From Bacillota bacterium (GTDB taxonomy: Bacteria; Bacillota_I; Bacilli_A; Erysipelotrichales; Erysipelotrichaceae): a stretch of 8,086 bases of DNA. This document shows positions 6,536 to 8,086 of this stretch, piece by piece. The stretch is from NCBI GenBank assembly GCA_023388035.1, contig JAEWGY010000046.1, positions 1 through 8,086 on the forward strand. Direction: 5' to 3'. Each line of letters begins with the position of its first letter. The first letter of the stretch is position 1. Below the pieces are notes generated by a model. It had not been told where the DNA came from, made no database searches, and saw only the letters and a program-made list of their open reading frames with translations. The translations under genes were made by a program, and so were the position numbers.

Positions 6536-7459
6536 ATGAAATTCTTATTATTAGGTGAAGATCAATTTCTTTTAGAAAATGCTATTTTTAATATTATTAA
6601 GGATTATCCAAATCATGAAGTTAAAAAGATTAAATTAGAAAATAAAATGGCTATGCCAGAATTATTCCATAGTCTTGATGCATATAATCTATTTAATGAT
6701 AAATCAATCATAATAATTGATGAACCTTTTTTTCTAAATGAAAAATATGAAGATGCTACTTTATTAGAAAGTCTTAAAGAATCTAATCATGTAATTATAA
6801 TTAAGGCTAGCCTTTATAAAAAAAATCTTAAATTCTTTAAAGAGCTTAATAAATTCTTTAAATTATCAGAATTTCCTAAATTAAATGACTTTAGCTTTAA
6901 AAATGAAGCAAAGAAATTAATTAAACTAAATAATATTAAAATTGACAGCAATAGTTTAGATTATCTGCTTAATAATATTGATAATGATTTATATATCCTT
7001 AGTAAAGAAATAAAGAAAATGGTATTATATAATGCCCCAATAGATAAAAAATATATTGATAATAATATCAATTTTGTACTTAAGAATAACATATTTCATC
7101 TAATTAATGCTATTTTTACTGGTGATATTGATAATGTTATTAATATCTATCGTAAATTAATTAAAAATACTAATTTTATGTTAATAATTTATACGCTAGC
7201 TAGTGAATTAAGACAGGTTTTATTAATTCAAAAAATGAGATTAAAATATTCACTAAGTGAAATTAAAGAAATCTTAAAATTAAATGATTATCGCTTTAAT
7301 AAGCTACTTAATCTAGCTCAAAATAAAATCATTAATGTCGCACATTTTCTAGCGAGTATTCATGATTTTGAGTATAATTTTAAGAATGGGAATATTATAA
7401 ATGAAAATGATTACTTAGAACTATTAATTTTAGAGGAGTTTGCATATGAATTCAATTAA
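6536..7459 (+). CDS. holA: DNA polymerase III delta subunit
   Basis: HolA is the delta subunit of the clamp loader, which opens the beta sliding clamp and helps load it on primed DNA. The protein is 307 residues, slightly under the usual 330-345. It starts with the typical FLLLGEDQFLLENAI, the non-ATPase AAA-like domain I (about 1-120), with IIIIDEPFF at 58-66. Domain II follows (about 121-185), then the helical collar domain III with TLASELRQVLLIQKM (220-234) and the KLNDYRFNKLLNLAQ segment (248-262), which matches the conserved HPYR-type region of HolA. The ATG overlaps the comEC TGA as ATGA and has no clear Shine-Dalgarno sequence, so coupling to comEC translation or a leaderless start is likely. 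comEC-holA adjacency is common in Bacillota. As holA should be essential, it needs expression even if comEC is broken. Confidence 0.92.
   Translation: MKFLLLGEDQFLLENAIFNIIKDYPNHEVKKIKLENKMAMPELFHSLDAYNLFNDKSIIIIDEPFFLNEKYEDATLLESLKESNHVIIIKASLYKKNLKFFKELNKFFKLSEFPKLNDFSFKNEAKKLIKLNNIKIDSNSLDYLLNNIDNDLYILSKEIKKMVLYNAPIDKKYIDNNINFVLKNNIFHLINAIFTGDIDNVINIYRKLIKNTNFMLIIYTLASELRQVLLIQKMRLKYSLSEIKEILKLNDYRFNKLLNLAQNKIINVAHFLASIHDFEYNFKNGNIINENDYLELLILEEFAYEFN
7432..7438 (+). promoter_or_regulatory. Ribosome-binding site for the serine dehydratase gene
   Basis: AGAGGAG lies seven bases before the ATG at 7446, within the end of holA. It supports a start that overlaps holA by 14 bases and shows that the two genes share a transcript. 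The conserved family sequence begins only a few residues after this start. Confidence 0.7.
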
Positions 7460-8086
7460 AGATATATATCGTATTGGTCATGGACCTAGTTCATCACATA
7501 CGATAGCACCAAGTAGAGCGGTGAGTTTTTTTAAGGAAACTTATCCTGATATCGATAAAACAATCGTTAATTTACATGGTTCTTTAGCTCTAACGGGTAA
7601 GGGTCATTTCACTGATAAAATTATCATCGATTCCTTTAAACCAATTCCTTGTGAAGTATTTTTTAATTATGATAAACTTGGCTCGATTATGACCATTGAA
7701 GCTTATAAAGGTGAACAATTAATTGATAAATGGACTTGTAATTCACTGGGTGGAGGTTCATTATATATTGATAAATTTGATACTAAAGATGATCATGAAT
7801 TTTATGAACATAATTCTTTTGATGCTATTAAGGCTTATTTAAAAGAAAGAAATATTAATTTACTTGATTATATCTATGAAAGAGATCCTGAATTAAAGGA
7901 ATATCTTAATAAAATCATCGATCAGATGATTATGACAATCAATGAAGGTTTAACAAAAGAAGGTGTTCTAACAACCAAGATTAGAAATGTTGAAGCAGTA
8001 GCTAAAAATCTTAATAAACAGGCTAAGGAAGAAAATGATGATGATTTATTATTGATTTCTTATGCATATTCAGCTATGGAAGAAAA
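7446..8086 (+). CDS. sdaA: L-serine ammonia-lyase (L-serine dehydratase), N-terminal part; 3' end outside window
   Basis: This iron-sulfur enzyme deaminates L-serine to pyruvate and ammonia in the cytoplasm. The visible 213 residues contain the beta-chain-type domain: GHGPSSSHTIAPSRA (11-25) matches the GPSSSHTxGPMRA signature, followed by LHGSLALTGKGH (43-54) and NSLGGGSLYID (99-109). From about residue 150 the frame continues without a break into what looks like the start of the alpha-chain domain (MTINEGLTKEGVLTTKIRN, then ISYAYSAMEE). This suggests a single-chain enzyme like E. coli SdaA rather than separate SdaAA/SdaAB subunits. The cysteines that hold the cluster would lie beyond the window. 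The substrate-binding SSSHT segment is intact. The gene is coupled to holA, which is not a standard neighbour; I see no functional link beyond co-transcription. Confidence 0.92.
   Translation, partial: MNSIKDIYRIGHGPSSSHTIAPSRAVSFFKETYPDIDKTIVNLHGSLALTGKGHFTDKIIIDSFKPIPCEVFFNYDKLGSIMTIEAYKGEQLIDKWTCNSLGGGSLYIDKFDTKDDHEFYEHNSFDAIKAYLKERNINLLDYIYERDPELKEYLNKIIDQMIMTINEGLTKEGVLTTKIRNVEAVAKNLNKQAKEENDDDLLLISYAYSAMEE

Larger units (their letters stand above)
4744..6539 (+). pseudogene. comEC: ComEC/Rec2 DNA-uptake channel, full length but apparently frameshifted at codon 4
   Basis: ComEC is the polytopic channel that imports single-stranded DNA; its metallo-beta-lactamase-fold domain probably degrades the other strand. 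The frame of bases 4752-6539 is open for 595 codons. It encodes N-terminal membrane helices (about 4-51), a soluble OB-like part, more helices (about 197-378) and a C-terminal MBL domain with VGHGD (384 is the His), FDTGS (Asp402), SHYDEDH (430-436), FTGD (Asp495) and HHGS (520-523). The late HP motif found in many homologues reads NRFNLPN. This frame has no ATG, GTG or TTG before 6021. The ATG at 4744, immediately after the comEA stop, reads ATG-ATA-AAA-TAA; one added A, or a -1 slip on the A-run, yields MIKIIIII and joins the frame. Numbering assumes that join (598 residues; Bacillus ComEC is nearer 780). The intact remainder argues for a recent lesion, a sequencing error or recoding rather than old decay. 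Confidence 0.88.

Noticed and set aside
6021..6539. A separate 172-residue MBL-fold protein starting at TTG 6021
   Set aside because: The same frame is open far upstream and encodes the conserved VGHGD and FDTGS parts of the same MBL domain. No Shine-Dalgarno sequence precedes the TTG. It is the C-terminus of ComEC.
2050..6539. Mycoplasma genetic code (TGA as Trp)
   Set aside because: TGA ends ireB, ruvX and comEC in ATGA overlaps with the next gene, no gene has an internal TGA, and TGG is used for Trp in mltG and the serine dehydratase.
101..7400. Many TATAAT strings as internal promoters
   Set aside because: Most are Tyr-Asn or Ile/Asn codons in AT-rich genes, without a TGn extension or a suitable -35. 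Only those at 1773 and 6524 were kept, at low confidence.
1..8086. A hidden defence, mobile or CRISPR system
   Set aside because: All genes belong to known housekeeping or competence families. I saw no repeat arrays, transposase motifs or long direct or inverted repeats on either strand.

Overview
The window is ordinary chromosomal sequence from a strongly AT-rich bacterium. G+C is visibly below one third and A/T-ending codons dominate. Every gene lies on the + strand and is tightly packed, often with ATGA stop/start overlaps or short overlaps. The gene order alaS-ireB-ruvX-yrzB-mltG-greA and the block comEA-comEC-holA point to Bacillota (Firmicutes). TGA ends ireB, ruvX and comEC, and TGG encodes Trp, so the standard bacterial code (table 11) applies rather than the Mycoplasma code. 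MltG and IreB imply a peptidoglycan wall. A reduced-genome, low-GC lineage near Erysipelotrichia or wall-bearing relatives of Mollicutes would fit, but this is only inference.

Region 1 (2-4266) holds the 3' two-thirds of alaS (alanyl-tRNA synthetase, running in from upstream), ireB (UPF0297), ruvX/yqgF, a DUF1292 (YrzB-like) acidic protein, mltG (septal glycan-strand terminase) and greA (transcript cleavage factor). In Bacillus subtilis several genes (yrrM, yrrN, yrrO, udk) lie between mltG and greA; here they are absent. A clear rho-independent hairpin with a T run follows greA.

Region 2 (4276-7459) is the competence and replication block: comEA (membrane-anchored DNA-binding protein), comEC (DNA-uptake channel with a metallo-beta-lactamase-fold domain) and holA (DNA polymerase III delta). 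It has two oddities. The only plausible comEA start codon lies inside the greA terminator hairpin and has no Shine-Dalgarno sequence. The comEC frame is open for about 595 codons but has no usable in-frame start: the ATG directly behind the comEA stop is one nucleotide out of frame and reads ATG-ATA-AAA-TAA. One extra A in the A-run would restore a normal 598-residue ComEC.

Region 3 (7446-8086) is the 5' part of a single-chain L-serine ammonia-lyase that runs off the window.

No stretch over 300 bases lacks a gene; the longest true intergenic gap is 27 nt. I found no RNA genes, CRISPR arrays, insertion sequences or attachment sites. I see no new defence or mobile system. The item most worth checking is the comEC start, followed by the terminator/start overlap at comEA.
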